The notes: generated by a model from the letters alone, not told the origin. 35,240 nucleotides of DNA from Chitinophaga pinensis (GCA_945870105.1 CAMBRL010000019.1:1-35240), one strand, 5' to 3'. Positions 1-8,246 are shown, numbered from the stretch's first letter. Made by a program: numbers and translations.

Positions 1-1884
1 GATAATCTTTTTGATACAGGTAATGGAATAACAGGAAACAATGAAGCTTACGTTAAAACAATACTTATTCAGGATGATGGAAAAATAATGCTAGCAGGAT
101 CATTTGATTATTTTGATGGGATAGAAGAAAATAATCATACCCGTTTAAATGCAAATGGTAGTTGGGATAACACCTATTATATATGTAATGGCTTTAATAC
201 ACGTGTTAATACATTAGCTATACAACCTGATGATAAGTTGCTTGTTGGAGGAGAATTTACACAAGCATGTTTTGATACTGTAAGTTATACATCGAGGCAA
301 CTTGTAACCGGTGAGACTGACACATCATTTTTTGATCAGAACGGATTTGACGCATTTGTTAAATGTCTTGCCCTTGACCAAAGCGGAAAAATTTTAGTCG
401 GAGGTTCTTTTCTTTCTTATAATGGAATTGTAAGACCCAAAATTGCACGTTTACATTACAACGGCTTATTAGATTTTTCATTTAATCCGGGTGACGGGTT
501 TGACAATAACATAAACTGTATTATATCCCAATCTGATAGAAAAATAATTGCTGCTGGCTCTTTTACCACTTATAACGGAAGTGTGCAAAATAGAATTGTT
601 CGTATCAACGGAGATAATTTTACATTAACACTTGAAGGTATGAGCCAGGCTACATGCACTATTGGCGAAGGATATATTAATGTTGAAGCAACAGATGGTG
701 TGCCTCCCTATACGTATGAATGGGATACCAATCCTGCACAATATTCAGATTCAATAGGAGGATTAGGTACTGGAGTGTATTCTGTTACAGCAACAGATAA
801 CTCAGGAGAAACCATAGTTGGTTCTGTCTTATTACAGGGTCCCGATATTACAGTTGACAGAGACCTTGCAGGCCATTTCATTACCATTCCGTTCAGACCT
901 GGAAGAGAATCGGTTATTAATATATACGCTTCAAATTCGGGTTGTGAAGAAACAAACGGTATAGTAAAGTTTGTTTTAGATAATCAACTTACTTTAGTTT
1001 ATGCAAACCCAACCCCCGTTCTTATAACCGGAGATACATTATTCTGGAACTTTACAAATCTCAATTATTATACAAACGACTTTAGTGCATTCATTAGAGT
1101 TGTTACTGATACCGTAGCTCAAATAGGAGATACAATTTGCCTGAGTATGCTTGTATTGCCATCAGAAGAGGATGCAGATAATCATATTGACATGTGTTAT
1201 CCTGTTATAAATTCGTATGACCCCAATATTAAAAGCGTTTCTCCGCAAGGCTTTGGCTCAGACGGATTTATCAGTAACAATCAAACAATGTATTATTACA
1301 TTCAGTTTCAAAACACAGGTAATGCCGAAGCAATTGATATACATATTATAGACAGTCTTGATACTGATTTAAATCTTCAATCGCTGAAAATAATCAGCAG
1401 CAGTCATCCTATGGAATTAGATATAATTTATAACCGAGTTTTAGATTTTAGATTTAACAATATCAATTTACCCGACAGTAATTCAAACGAGCCTGCAAGC
1501 CATGGTTATGTAATATATGAAATTGAGCAAAACGCAAACCTGCCTGTATGGACTGAAATAACAAACACCGCTAATATATATTTTGATTTTAATCCACCCA
1601 TAGTTACAAATACTACATTAAATACTATACGCTCATCTACCGGAATTGAGGATATGACAAGCTATCCATTAACCATCTACCCCAACCCCGCCACCACCCA
1701 ACTCACCATCACCGGCTACACACCTGCCTACCTTAAACTGTGTAACACACTTGGTCAAACAGTAGCAGAAGAAAACAATACTAACAAACTGTTGCTTGGC
1801 ACCTTGCCGCAGGGTTTATATGTGCTTCAATTGTTTGATGCCAAAGGCGGCTTGGTAAAAGCGGAGAAGGTGGTGAAGGAATAA
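1..1884 (+). CDS. Delta-60 repeat / SprB-like T9SS cargo (5' partial)
   Basis: The frame is open to the first base, so the gene starts outside the window; the first internal ATG (88) is probably not the start. The visible 627 codons hold delta-60-type repeats (motifs such as QPDDKLLVGGEF, QSGKILVGGSF and QSDRKIIAAGSF, each followed by a Phe/Asn/Gly-rich stretch), then an SprB-like module (GVPPYTYEWDTN, YSVTATDNSG), then a DUF11-like conserved repeat region (SYDPNIKSVSPQG, YYIQFQNTGNAEA, ANIYFDFNPPIVTNTT), and finally a T9SS type A sorting domain beginning LTIYPNPATTQLT. Such proteins are exported by the Sec system and then by T9SS to the cell surface; delta-60/SprB-type proteins are often adhesins or gliding-related, but the exact role here is inference. 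The last ~210 bases are much richer in C than the AT-rich body and nearly duplicate the end of the next gene. Confidence 0.85.
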   Translation, partial: DNLFDTGNGITGNNEAYVKTILIQDDGKIMLAGSFDYFDGIEENNHTRLNANGSWDNTYYICNGFNTRVNTLAIQPDDKLLVGGEFTQACFDTVSYTSRQLVTGETDTSFFDQNGFDAFVKCLALDQSGKILVGGSFLSYNGIVRPKIARLHYNGLLDFSFNPGDGFDNNINCIISQSDRKIIAAGSFTTYNGSVQNRIVRINGDNFTLTLEGMSQATCTIGEGYINVEATDGVPPYTYEWDTNPAQYSDSIGGLGTGVYSVTATDNSGETIVGSVLLQGPDITVDRDLAGHFITIPFRPGRESVINIYASNSGCEETNGIVKFVLDNQLTLVYANPTPVLITGDTLFWNFTNLNYYTNDFSAFIRVVTDTVAQIGDTICLSMLVLPSEEDADNHIDMCYPVINSYDPNIKSVSPQGFGSDGFISNNQTMYYYIQFQNTGNAEAIDIHIIDSLDTDLNLQSLKIISSSHPMELDIIYNRVLDFRFNNINLPDSNSNEPASHGYVIYEIEQNANLPVWTEITNTANIYFDFNPPIVTNTTLNTIRSSTGIEDMTSYPLTIYPNPATTQLTITGYTPAYLKLCNTLGQTVAEENNTNKLLLGTLPQGLYVLQLFDAKGGLVKAEKVVKE

Positions 1885-1901
1885 ATTGTTTAAGTTTGGG
1901 G

Positions 1902-2819
1902 ATGCGGAAAATGTTGGTGATTGTTCTCTTCGTCATGCTGAACTTGGTTCAGCATCGGGCGGAGGCGCAGACCAATGTTTACCATCCTTTCCCTGATTCA
2001 AATGCAATATGGAATAATTATAGCTGGAGTTATTGCGGACAGGGGTTTGATATGTGGGCAATAAATTATTCTTACACTTTTGATAGCGATACATTAATTA
2101 ATAGCAGCACTTACCATAAAATTTTCATACCCGCTGTTGTTATTGATGCAATGAATGGCCATTGTGATTCAACAGGAAGCTGGATAGAGCCTGGACGTTA
2201 TGCAGGTGCTATACGACAAGATGCTTCAGTAAGAAAAGTATTTGTTGTTCCTCCCGCTGAAACTAATGAACAATTACTTTATGATTTTAATTTAACAGTT
2301 GGAGATAGTGTTTTAGGATATATTCAATGCAATACTGGTCCACCCGATACTGTAATAGCTATCGATTCAATTCTGATAGGGAATAACTATCGAAAAAGAT
2401 GGTTTATAAATAATTATTATAATATTTATTACATAGAAGGTATTGGCTCAACAAACGGATTACTTTCACCATCTCCTGGTTATATTGTTGATGCAATTGG
2501 TGGTCAGATTTGTTTTATTGAAGACGATATAGTTTTATACTCAGAAGGAAATAATGCATGCAGTCTGATTACAGATGTTGTTGAAGCAAATCATTTAATT
2601 GATGTTACCCTCTTTCCCAACCCCGCCACCACCTCTATAACAATCACCGGCTACTCACCCGCCTACCTTAAACTGTGCAACACCCTTGGTCAAAGAGTAG
2701 CAGAAGCAACCAACACCAATACACTTTGGTTGGGCAATTTACCTCAGGGTTTATATCTTCTGCAATTATTTGATGAAAAAGGTGAGTTAGTAAAAACTGA
2801 TAAAGTGGTGAAGGAGTAA
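1902..2819 (+). CDS. Secreted protein with T9SS type A sorting domain
   Basis: A 305-residue protein with an N-terminal signal peptide (MRKMLVIVLFVMLNLVQHRAEAQ, cleavage probably before or after the Gln), an unrecognised central region with several Cys, Trp and Tyr residues, and a C-terminal sorting domain (VTLFPNPATTSITITGY to KVVKE). ATG 1902 is preferred over TTG 1896 because the latter lies within a TAnnTTTG box (TAAGTTTG, 1891-1898); ATG 1911 is an alternative. The gene begins 17 bases after the upstream T9SS cargo and may be co-transcribed or have its own near-leaderless start. The signal peptide contains a REP-like sequence (1932-1956) in frame. The catalytic or binding role of the central region cannot be told from sequence. 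Confidence 0.8.
   Translation: MRKMLVIVLFVMLNLVQHRAEAQTNVYHPFPDSNAIWNNYSWSYCGQGFDMWAINYSYTFDSDTLINSSTYHKIFIPAVVIDAMNGHCDSTGSWIEPGRYAGAIRQDASVRKVFVVPPAETNEQLLYDFNLTVGDSVLGYIQCNTGPPDTVIAIDSILIGNNYRKRWFINNYYNIYYIEGIGSTNGLLSPSPGYIVDAIGGQICFIEDDIVLYSEGNNACSLITDVVEANHLIDVTLFPNPATTSITITGYSPAYLKLCNTLGQRVAEATNTNTLWLGNLPQGLYLLQLFDEKGELVKTDKVVKE
1932..1956 (+). repeat. REP-like half element inside a signal peptide
   Basis: The sequence GTCATGCTGAACTTGGTTCA followed by GCATC matches one arm of the palindromic intergenic repeats at 11588-11642 and 14651-14711. Here it is translated as VMLNLVQHR and forms the hydrophobic core of the signal peptide of the 1902-2819 gene. Confidence 0.7.
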
Positions 2820-2867
2820 ACACAACCCTTCAATACCAGTATATTCGCAACTTCGTATTCTATACTA

Positions 2868-4730
2868 ATGAAGTGCAGCGTTAAGTTTATTGTCTTTCTT
2901 TTTTTAATCACTGTATCACATAAAGCCTTTACCCAAACCTGGGTTGATTCGCTTGATGCATATGCCCGCGAAAAATACCTGCCCGCCAATCATTATAAAT
3001 GGGACTGGCAGAATGCATCGCTGTTAAAAGTAATGGTGATGGAATATGAGCTAAGTCCAGAACCGCAAAAACAAATCTATTTCAACTACATTAAAAAAGC
3101 CATGGACAAAAACTATGGTTTTGCAAACGGCAAAACACCTAATGCCGTGGCTTCTGCTTTAGGCATGGCCTTTTTGTATAAGACCACAGGCGAGCTGAAG
3201 TATTTGAGGAAGTGTGAAAAGATATTTGATGATTATAAAAATATCCGCAGAACAAAGGAAGGTGGCGTTTCGCACCTCATGCTCTTTACCGAGCTGTGGG
3301 ATGATACCGGTTTTATGGTGGGACAGTTTTTACTCGCCATGTATGAAGCAACTCATGATGAACAATATTTAGATGAGTTGGTTCTTCAACTAAGAGTGCA
3401 TCGCGAGAAACTGCGTGATGAGCAATGGGGCTTATGGCGGCATGGCTGGGATGCCGACACAAAAAATCATTTGTGTCTTTGCAGCAAACCGCATTGGCAA
3501 ACAAAAGACGACAGAAAAAGTGCAGAGATTTGGGGCAGAGGAAACGGCTGGATTATTGTAACGCTTTCTGATATTTTAGAAACACTTCCGCGAAGCAATC
3601 CGCACTGGAATGAGTTTGCAGAATACCTGAAAGAAATGATTGTGCATCTCCCCGAATTGCAGGATGCAAAGACAGGACATTGGTTTCAGTTGCCCGTAAG
3701 AAAAGATGACCCGAATAATTTTATTGAAAGTTCAGCTACTGCCATGTTTGCTTATGGTATTGGCGCGGCTCTGCGTTTGGGTTTGGTTACAGGAAACAAC
3801 TATTCCGATGCAGTGGACAAAGCCTACTACGGCCTAAGAGCGCACAGCATTGTTACCAAAGGAAAAAACTACCTCACTACTAAAAACATTTGCATCGGCA
3901 CCTGCATTGGCGATAAAGATTACTACCTGAAAAGAGGCGTGCAGCAAGGCAGACCTTTTGGTCTGGGAAGTTTTATTCAATTCGGATTACGGTATGAAAT
4001 GGACAAAGGAATGCGACCTGATTATGGAGTAAAGAAAACAACACCTGTTGCTACTATATTAGAGGGCGTTTATCCCGAAATGATATTTGTTGAGGGCGGT
4101 GAATATGAAATGGGAAGTGATGATAAAACAAGAGGTGGTAGTCCGCGACACAGTGTTATATTGAACAGTTTCCACATCGGCAAATATGAAGTAAAACAGG
4201 ATCTATGGCAAGCTGTGATGGGAAGTAATCCAAGCTTTTTCAAATGCTCAGATTGTCCGGTTGAAGAAATAACACTGAAAGAAATAGATGCCTTTCTGGT
4301 TAAGTTATTTCAGTTGACTGGCAAACATTTTCGTTTGCCCACCGAGGCAGAATGGGAATACGCTGCTTTAGGCGGAAAGCTAAGCAAAGGCTATACCTAC
4401 AGCGGCAGCAATACAGTGGATGAAGTAGCGTGGTTTGCAGATAATGCCGAAAACAAAACGCACCCAGTCGGACAAAAGAAGCCAAATGAATTAGGATTGT
4501 ATGACATGAGCGGAAACGCATGGGAAGTTTGCAGTGATGATTTCAACCTTGGGTTTTACAAACACAGCCCTAAACTAAACCCACGAAACACTAAGAAAAA
4601 AACGTTCCGTGTTGCCAGAGGAGGCTCATGGCGCAGTGATGAGTTGCGCTGCCAAAATAAAGCCCGCAACCGCTTTGCACCCGACCATCATAAAGAGAAT
4701 GGGTGCTTTCGTTTAGTGCTGGATAAATAA
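2868..4730 (+). CDS. GH88/GH105-type unsaturated glycuronyl hydrolase fused to SUMF1/FGE-like domain
   Basis: 620 residues with a signal peptide (to about residue 23). Residues ~25-380 resemble the (alpha/alpha)6-barrel of GH88/GH105 enzymes, which remove unsaturated uronic acid from oligosaccharides made by polysaccharide lyases: candidate catalytic Asp145/Asp146 in ELWDDTGFM, WGRGNGW at 222-228 and ESSATAMFAYG at 287-297. Residues ~404-620 form a formylglycine-generating-enzyme (SUMF1) fold: MIFVEGGEYEMGSD, RLPTEAEWEYA, LYDMSGNAWEVC and RVARGGSWRS. The two active-site cysteines of true FGE are absent from the stretch after GGSW (only one Cys, in ELRCQNKAR), so this domain is probably binding or structural. 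It lacks a recognisable T9SS C-terminal signal. A weak promoter-like TATATTCG lies at 2840-2847. Likely periplasmic or surface pectin/rhamnogalacturonan-type degradation (inference). Confidence 0.82.
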   Translation: MKCSVKFIVFLFLITVSHKAFTQTWVDSLDAYAREKYLPANHYKWDWQNASLLKVMVMEYELSPEPQKQIYFNYIKKAMDKNYGFANGKTPNAVASALGMAFLYKTTGELKYLRKCEKIFDDYKNIRRTKEGGVSHLMLFTELWDDTGFMVGQFLLAMYEATHDEQYLDELVLQLRVHREKLRDEQWGLWRHGWDADTKNHLCLCSKPHWQTKDDRKSAEIWGRGNGWIIVTLSDILETLPRSNPHWNEFAEYLKEMIVHLPELQDAKTGHWFQLPVRKDDPNNFIESSATAMFAYGIGAALRLGLVTGNNYSDAVDKAYYGLRAHSIVTKGKNYLTTKNICIGTCIGDKDYYLKRGVQQGRPFGLGSFIQFGLRYEMDKGMRPDYGVKKTTPVATILEGVYPEMIFVEGGEYEMGSDDKTRGGSPRHSVILNSFHIGKYEVKQDLWQAVMGSNPSFFKCSDCPVEEITLKEIDAFLVKLFQLTGKHFRLPTEAEWEYAALGGKLSKGYTYSGSNTVDEVAWFADNAENKTHPVGQKKPNELGLYDMSGNAWEVCSDDFNLGFYKHSPKLNPRNTKKKTFRVARGGSWRSDELRCQNKARNRFAPDHHKENGCFRLVLDK

Positions 4731-4733
4731 GTT

Positions 4734-5276
4734 TTAGTGTTTTGCAAAACTCGCAAACAACTCAGCTTTCTCTTCCTCTGTTAAGTGTCGCCACTCCCCT
4801 ACCTTTAATTTGCCAAGAGTAATATTCATAATGCGCACACGCTGCAACTTCAAAACCTGATAACCGAAGACATTACACATTCTGCGTATCTGACGGTTAA
4901 TGCCTTGTTTAAGGATAATACGAAAGATGCGTCTGCTGCCGGGCTCTGGAGTTATTTTACAGGGATTGGTAACACCAATGCCGATATCCATTCCTTCTGC
5001 AACTGCTTTTGTAAAGCGTGTCATTAGCGGCAGGTTAAGTGTAACAACATATTCCTTTTCGTGCTCAAACTCAGGATGCGTTATCTTATTCATGATAGTT
5101 CCGTCATTGGTCATGAGTATCAGCCCTTCGGATGCTTTGTCCAATCTGCCAACAGGCAAAATGCGTTCGGAATATTGGATGGCATCTATGATATTACCTT
5201 CAATCTTTTCGGTGGTGCAGACAATACCAACTGGTTTGTTGTAGGCGATGTAAATAAAGTTCTTGGGCTCTTTCAT
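4734..5276 (-). CDS. rluF: 23S rRNA pseudouridine synthase, RluF/RsuA family
   Basis: A 180-residue RsuA-family synthase that isomerises uridine to pseudouridine in rRNA. The catalytic Asp motif is GRLDKASEGL, preceded by the family's YNKPVGIVCT and followed by EKEYVVTL and the late-core GINRQIRRMCNVFGY. The N-terminal S4 RNA-binding domain found in many RsuA/RluB/RluF proteins is missing, as in short RluE/RluF-type members; RluF is preferred from the motif context, but RluE is not excluded. ATG at 5276 is chosen because the upstream TTG (5288) lies inside a minus-strand TACCTTTG -7 box (5286-5293), leaving a leader of only a few bases. It converges with the GH88 gene (3 bases apart) and diverges from the small secreted gene at 5322. 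Confidence 0.85.
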   Translation of the reverse strand: MKEPKNFIYIAYNKPVGIVCTTEKIEGNIIDAIQYSERILPVGRLDKASEGLILMTNDGTIMNKITHPEFEHEKEYVVTLNLPLMTRFTKAVAEGMDIGIGVTNPCKITPEPGSRRIFRIILKQGINRQIRRMCNVFGYQVLKLQRVRIMNITLGKLKVGEWRHLTEEEKAELFASFAKH

Positions 5277-5285
5277 GGTTGGCGG

Positions 5286-5305
5286 CAAAGGTATCTGTAT
5301 CTTTG
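5286..5305. promoter_or_regulatory. Divergent Bacteroidota -7 boxes
   Basis: TACCTTTG on the minus strand (5286-5293) points to the pseudouridine synthase gene, and TATCTTTG on the plus strand (5298-5305) points to the gene at 5322. Both match TAnnTTTG exactly and lie back to back, 4 bases apart, so the two genes share one compact divergent promoter region. Confidence 0.65.
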
Positions 5306-5321
5306 CATAACAAATCAGGTA

Positions 5322-5624
5322 ATGCTTAAAACACTTTTTCTTATACTCGTTTCTGTATTTATTATTTCGCCTGTTTTTGCGCAGGTGCTGAAAGTGAGTT
5401 ATGCTCCAAAGGTTATTCTGCAGAAACCCGCTTCATTCAATAGTATTCATTTACTTTCTAAAAATCCTGAACAAATCAATGGCTTAAATTCAGTCAATAA
5501 AGGCATTCATTACAGCGCCCTGTTTTGCCGGATGGAAAACAAAGTTCACAAACAACTGAATATGTGGGTAAAACTAAGAGCCGGTAATGATGACGACTAT
5601 AGAAAGCTTTGTGGTCAGCGTTAA
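5322..5624 (+). CDS. Small secreted protein of unknown function
   Basis: The 100-residue product starts MLKTLFLILVSVFIISPVFAQ, a clear type I signal peptide with cleavage near Ala-Gln, and is not recognised beyond that. The mature part is basic (SYAPKVILQKPASF and later KVHKQLNMWVKLRAG) and contains two Cys. ATG 5322 is chosen because the signal peptide begins there and a -7 box (TATCTTTG) ends 16 bases upstream; the open frame continues further upstream only as antisense to the pseudouridine synthase gene. Followed 48 bases later by another secreted protein with its own promoter. Confidence 0.65.
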   Translation: MLKTLFLILVSVFIISPVFAQVLKVSYAPKVILQKPASFNSIHLLSKNPEQINGLNSVNKGIHYSALFCRMENKVHKQLNMWVKLRAGNDDDYRKLCGQR

Positions 5625-5658
5625 GCAAAGGACAAACGAATCACAATCCCTTATTTCG

Positions 5659-5666
5659 TACTTTTG
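5659..5666 (+). promoter_or_regulatory. -7 box TACTTTTG, near-leaderless start
   Basis: An exact TAnnTTTG match ends 6 bases before ATG 5673, so the transcript would have almost no 5' leader. It rules out the TTG at 5664 as a start. Confidence 0.6.
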
Positions 5667-5672
5667 CGCTTG

Positions 5673-6638
5673 ATGTTCAGAATTATAAATCTCCTTCTTT
5701 TTACGCTGCTTTCAGTGTGTTGCTTTTCACAAACTACAACGCAATCAAAACGGATAACCAAGCCTGTTACAGTTGACGGCAACTATAAGGAATGGGTTAC
5801 CCCGTTTAATTTGTATGAAGCAAAAACACAACTGATGTTTTCCATTGCCAATGACGACAGCACGCTCTATCTCTGCTTTCAATGTCCCGACCCTGTAAAC
5901 CAGGATAAAATAATGCAGGCAGGCATGCAAGTGAGCATTAGCACCAAAGGAAAAAATAAAATAAACACTGCAATTCAGTTTCCGCTAAAGAAAGATAAAA
6001 ACAGTAAAGAACAAGAACTGATACTTGAAAACCAAAACGGAATAGAAGGAATAAAAGCCGGTTTTTTGTTAAATAATTATGTGATGCTTACAGAAGGCTT
6101 TGTCACCCAGAACGGAATTGCTACTGTTAAAGAAAGTCGGAATATTATGATAGCCATGCACTGGGACAGCATAAACACACTTGTATATGAACTATCTATA
6201 CCGTTTAAAGAACTGTTCGGCAACAGCTATGTTGCTGCTGACCTTGCAAAAGAACTAACACTTGGTGTTGAGATATTTGCTGTTGACCGCCCTGCCGACA
6301 TGGATAACGCTAACCTTAGCAGTTTAAATACAAACAATGGCGGCAGTGTGGTAAATGGTGGCGGTATGCAAACCTACGGAGGCATGGGCAACGGAACAGG
6401 TGGTGGCATGCAGAATACAGGTTCTATGGGCGGAATGAATGGAATGAACAGCATGAATGGAATGAATGGTATGGGCAGCATGGCTGGATATCCCAACAAC
6501 AGCATGGCAGGCATGAGTGGCATGCAAAATAACGGTGCCGGATGGGATGGCAGCACAGTACCTCAATACCACGACATCAGCGGCCTGTTTGAAAAAGCTG
6601 AAATGAAGCAGAAGTTTTTGCTTACGATAACTCCGTAA
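5673..6638 (+). CDS. Secreted CBM9-like protein with Met/Gly/Asn-rich C-terminal tract
   Basis: 321 residues with a signal peptide (MFRIINLLLFTLLSVCCFSQ). Residues ~28-220 resemble the carbohydrate-binding family 9-like/DOMON-type fold common in Bacteroidota surface proteins: the opening ITKPVTVDGNYKEW is characteristic, followed by LMFSIANDDSTLYLCFQC and a late YELSIPFKELFG. Residues ~225-290 are an unusual low-complexity tract of short units such as GGMNGMNSMNGMNG and SMAGMSGMQNN, with a Met roughly every third or fourth residue. Ligand unknown; the CBM9-like domain may bind sugar or heme in relatives. Met-rich tracts can bind Cu(I)/Ag(I), but that is speculation here. Start chosen from the signal peptide and the adjacent -7 box. 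Confidence 0.7.
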   Translation: MFRIINLLLFTLLSVCCFSQTTTQSKRITKPVTVDGNYKEWVTPFNLYEAKTQLMFSIANDDSTLYLCFQCPDPVNQDKIMQAGMQVSISTKGKNKINTAIQFPLKKDKNSKEQELILENQNGIEGIKAGFLLNNYVMLTEGFVTQNGIATVKESRNIMIAMHWDSINTLVYELSIPFKELFGNSYVAADLAKELTLGVEIFAVDRPADMDNANLSSLNTNNGGSVVNGGGMQTYGGMGNGTGGGMQNTGSMGGMNGMNSMNGMNGMGSMAGYPNNSMAGMSGMQNNGAGWDGSTVPQYHDISGLFEKAEMKQKFLLTITP

Positions 6639-6685
6639 GCTACGCAGCACGGGAAAGACTTTTTCTAAACCGACACCTATTTTTC

Positions 6686-6693
6686 TACTTTTG
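6686..6693 (+). promoter_or_regulatory. -7 box TACTTTTG upstream of folD
   Basis: An exact TAnnTTTG match, 23 bases before the folD ATG, and the only such box in the gap. Confidence 0.55.
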
Positions 6694-6716
6694 CAACAAA
6701 CGATTTTATTGCGCTA

Positions 6717-7604
6717 ATGATAGTAATTGACGGCAAACAAACAGCAGAAACAATAAAGGCAGAACTTGCCGTTGAAGTAGAGAACATCATTAAAAATGGT
6801 GGTAAAAGACCTCACCTTGCTGCTATACTGGTTGGAAACGATGGAGCCAGTGAAACCTATATCGCCTCAAAAGTAAAAGCCTGTAAGAAAGTAGGTTTTA
6901 ACAGCACACTTATTCGTTTTCCGGCAGATACAACAGAAGAAGAACTGCTTGAGGAAGTAAAAAACATTAATAACAACGAAGACATTGACGGGCTGATTGT
7001 TCAGCTACCGCTGCCCAAACACATTTCAGAGAAAAAGGTAACAGAAACCATTGTTCCTGAAAAGGATGTGGATGGTTTCCATCCGCTAAATGTGGGTAAA
7101 CTGGCTCTTAACCTGCCCACCTTTATTTCAGCTACACCTTATGGCATCATGCAGCTGCTGGAACGCTATAAAATTGAAACGGCAGGCAAACATTGTGTTG
7201 TTATCGGCAGAAGCAACATTGTGGGCTCGCCTGTAAGTATTTTATTATCAAGAAATACCTACCCCGGAAACTGCACTGTAACACTTTGCCACAGCCGCAC
7301 TCCCGACATAGAAAAATATACCCGCGAGGCCGATATTTTAGTAGTTGCTTTAGGCAAACCCTGTTTTGTGAAAGCCAATATGGTAAAGCAGGGGGTGGTT
7401 GTTATAGATGTGGGTATCACACGGGTAGATGCACCTGAAACCGAGAAGGGTTACCGCATCATGGGGGATGTTGATTTTGATGAGGTGGCACCAAAAAGCA
7501 GTTACATCACTCCTGTACCCGGAGGTGTTGGTCCGATGACAATTGTTGCTTTATTGAAAAATACTTTATTATCTTTGAGCAACAAATTGAGTATTAACCA
7601 CTAA
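6717..7604 (+). CDS. folD: Bifunctional methylene-THF dehydrogenase/methenyl-THF cyclohydrolase
   Basis: 295 residues, the usual FolD length. The enzyme interconverts 5,10-methylene-, 5,10-methenyl- and 10-formyl-tetrahydrofolate in one-carbon metabolism in the cytoplasm. Family signatures are present in order: [14 protein letters not shown] with the catalytic Tyr and Lys, [27 protein letters not shown], the Rossmann stretch [17 protein letters not shown], and the C-terminal [16 protein letters not shown]. It is followed after 12 bases by the AP2-domain gene, which is probably co-transcribed. Confidence 0.97.
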   Translation: MIVIDGKQTAETIKAELAVEVENIIKNGGKRPHLAAILVGNDGASETYIASKVKACKKVGFNSTLIRFPADTTEEELLEEVKNINNNEDIDGLIVQLPLPKHISEKKVTETIVPEKDVDGFHPLNVGKLALNLPTFISATPYGIMQLLERYKIETAGKHCVVIGRSNIVGSPVSILLSRNTYPGNCTVTLCHSRTPDIEKYTREADILVVALGKPCFVKANMVKQGVVVIDVGITRVDAPETEKGYRIMGDVDFDEVAPKSSYITPVPGGVGPMTIVALLKNTLLSLSNKLSINH

Positions 7605-7616
7605 CACCCCCACAAC

Positions 7617-8225
7617 ATGAGTTACAAAATCAAACTAAAAAACGTTAAGAACGAAAGCGCTATTCTTGATGACAAAGGTTACAAAGCTGTTAAAGGCGAT
7701 AAAAAGCTTTCATCAGTTAATTTTATGGATAACCTGCGTGCCCATTCCAGTGGCTACCCTATTTTTCAGCGCTGCATAACAACCAAAAAAAATCTGGTAT
7801 ATGAAACCATTTACCTGCATCGATGGATTGCTGAGAAATTTTTAAAAAAGCCAAAGAGTAACCGCAAATTATTTCTGAGCTTTAAAAACGGAAATGTTCA
7901 GGATTGCCGCGTGGAAAATTTGCAATATGTAACAATGAGTGATTTGCGCAGATCTAACAGCAACACAAATAATAGCAGCGGTTATCGCGGTGTTACAAAA
8001 GAAAACAAACGTTTTCGCGCAAATCTGTATCATAAAAAAGTAAACTATAATCTGGGGTTTTTCAAAACTGCCGAAGAAGCGGCAAAGGCTTACAACAAAA
8101 AATCGCGTGAGCTATTTGGCGAAACCAACAGTTTAAATAAAATCAAACCGGCCGGTGCAAAAGCCAAATCAAAACCTGCTGCTGCCAAAACCAAGCCTAA
8201 AGCCAAAACCAAAAAGAAAAAATAA
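7617..8225 (+). CDS. AP2-domain DNA-binding protein with decayed HNH domain and Lys/Ala tail
   Basis: 202 residues in three parts. Residues ~40-112 match the HNH_3-type homing endonuclease module (IYLHRWIAEKFL, then NGNVQDCRVENLQYVT), but where active relatives have Asn-His-x-Asp before Gly-Asn, this protein has Ser88-Phe89-Lys90-Asn91, so the central catalytic His is lost. Residues ~121-172 are an AP2 DNA-binding domain (SGYRGVTKENKRFRANL, LGFFKTAEEAAKAYNKKS, FGETNSLN). Residues ~174-202 are a Lys/Ala/Pro tail like those of histone H1-type or HU-type proteins. AP2 domains are known to travel with HNH homing endonucleases; the combination here suggests a nuclease-dead, domesticated DNA-binding protein, perhaps a regulator or nucleoid protein (inference). 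It lies 12 bases after folD and ends at a strong terminator. Confidence 0.8.
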   Translation: MSYKIKLKNVKNESAILDDKGYKAVKGDKKLSSVNFMDNLRAHSSGYPIFQRCITTKKNLVYETIYLHRWIAEKFLKKPKSNRKLFLSFKNGNVQDCRVENLQYVTMSDLRRSNSNTNNSSGYRGVTKENKRFRANLYHKKVNYNLGFFKTAEEAAKAYNKKSRELFGETNSLNKIKPAGAKAKSKPAAAKTKPKAKTKKKK

Positions 8226-8246
8226 AACGCTGCTTAATAAAAGCGG

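Noticed and set aside
404..620. A functional formylglycine-generating enzyme in the 2868-4730 gene (residue range of that protein)
   Set aside because: The scaffold is there, but the active-site Cys pair is not, and no sulfatase is nearby.
4900..5244. Plus-strand open frame of 114 codons
   Set aside because: It is fully antisense to the pseudouridine synthase gene, whose motifs are clear; no protein features of its own.
6324..6650. Minus-strand His/Pro/Ala-rich frames (108 and 60 codons)
   Set aside because: They are shadows of the Met/Gly repeat tract on the plus strand; the composition follows from the repeat.
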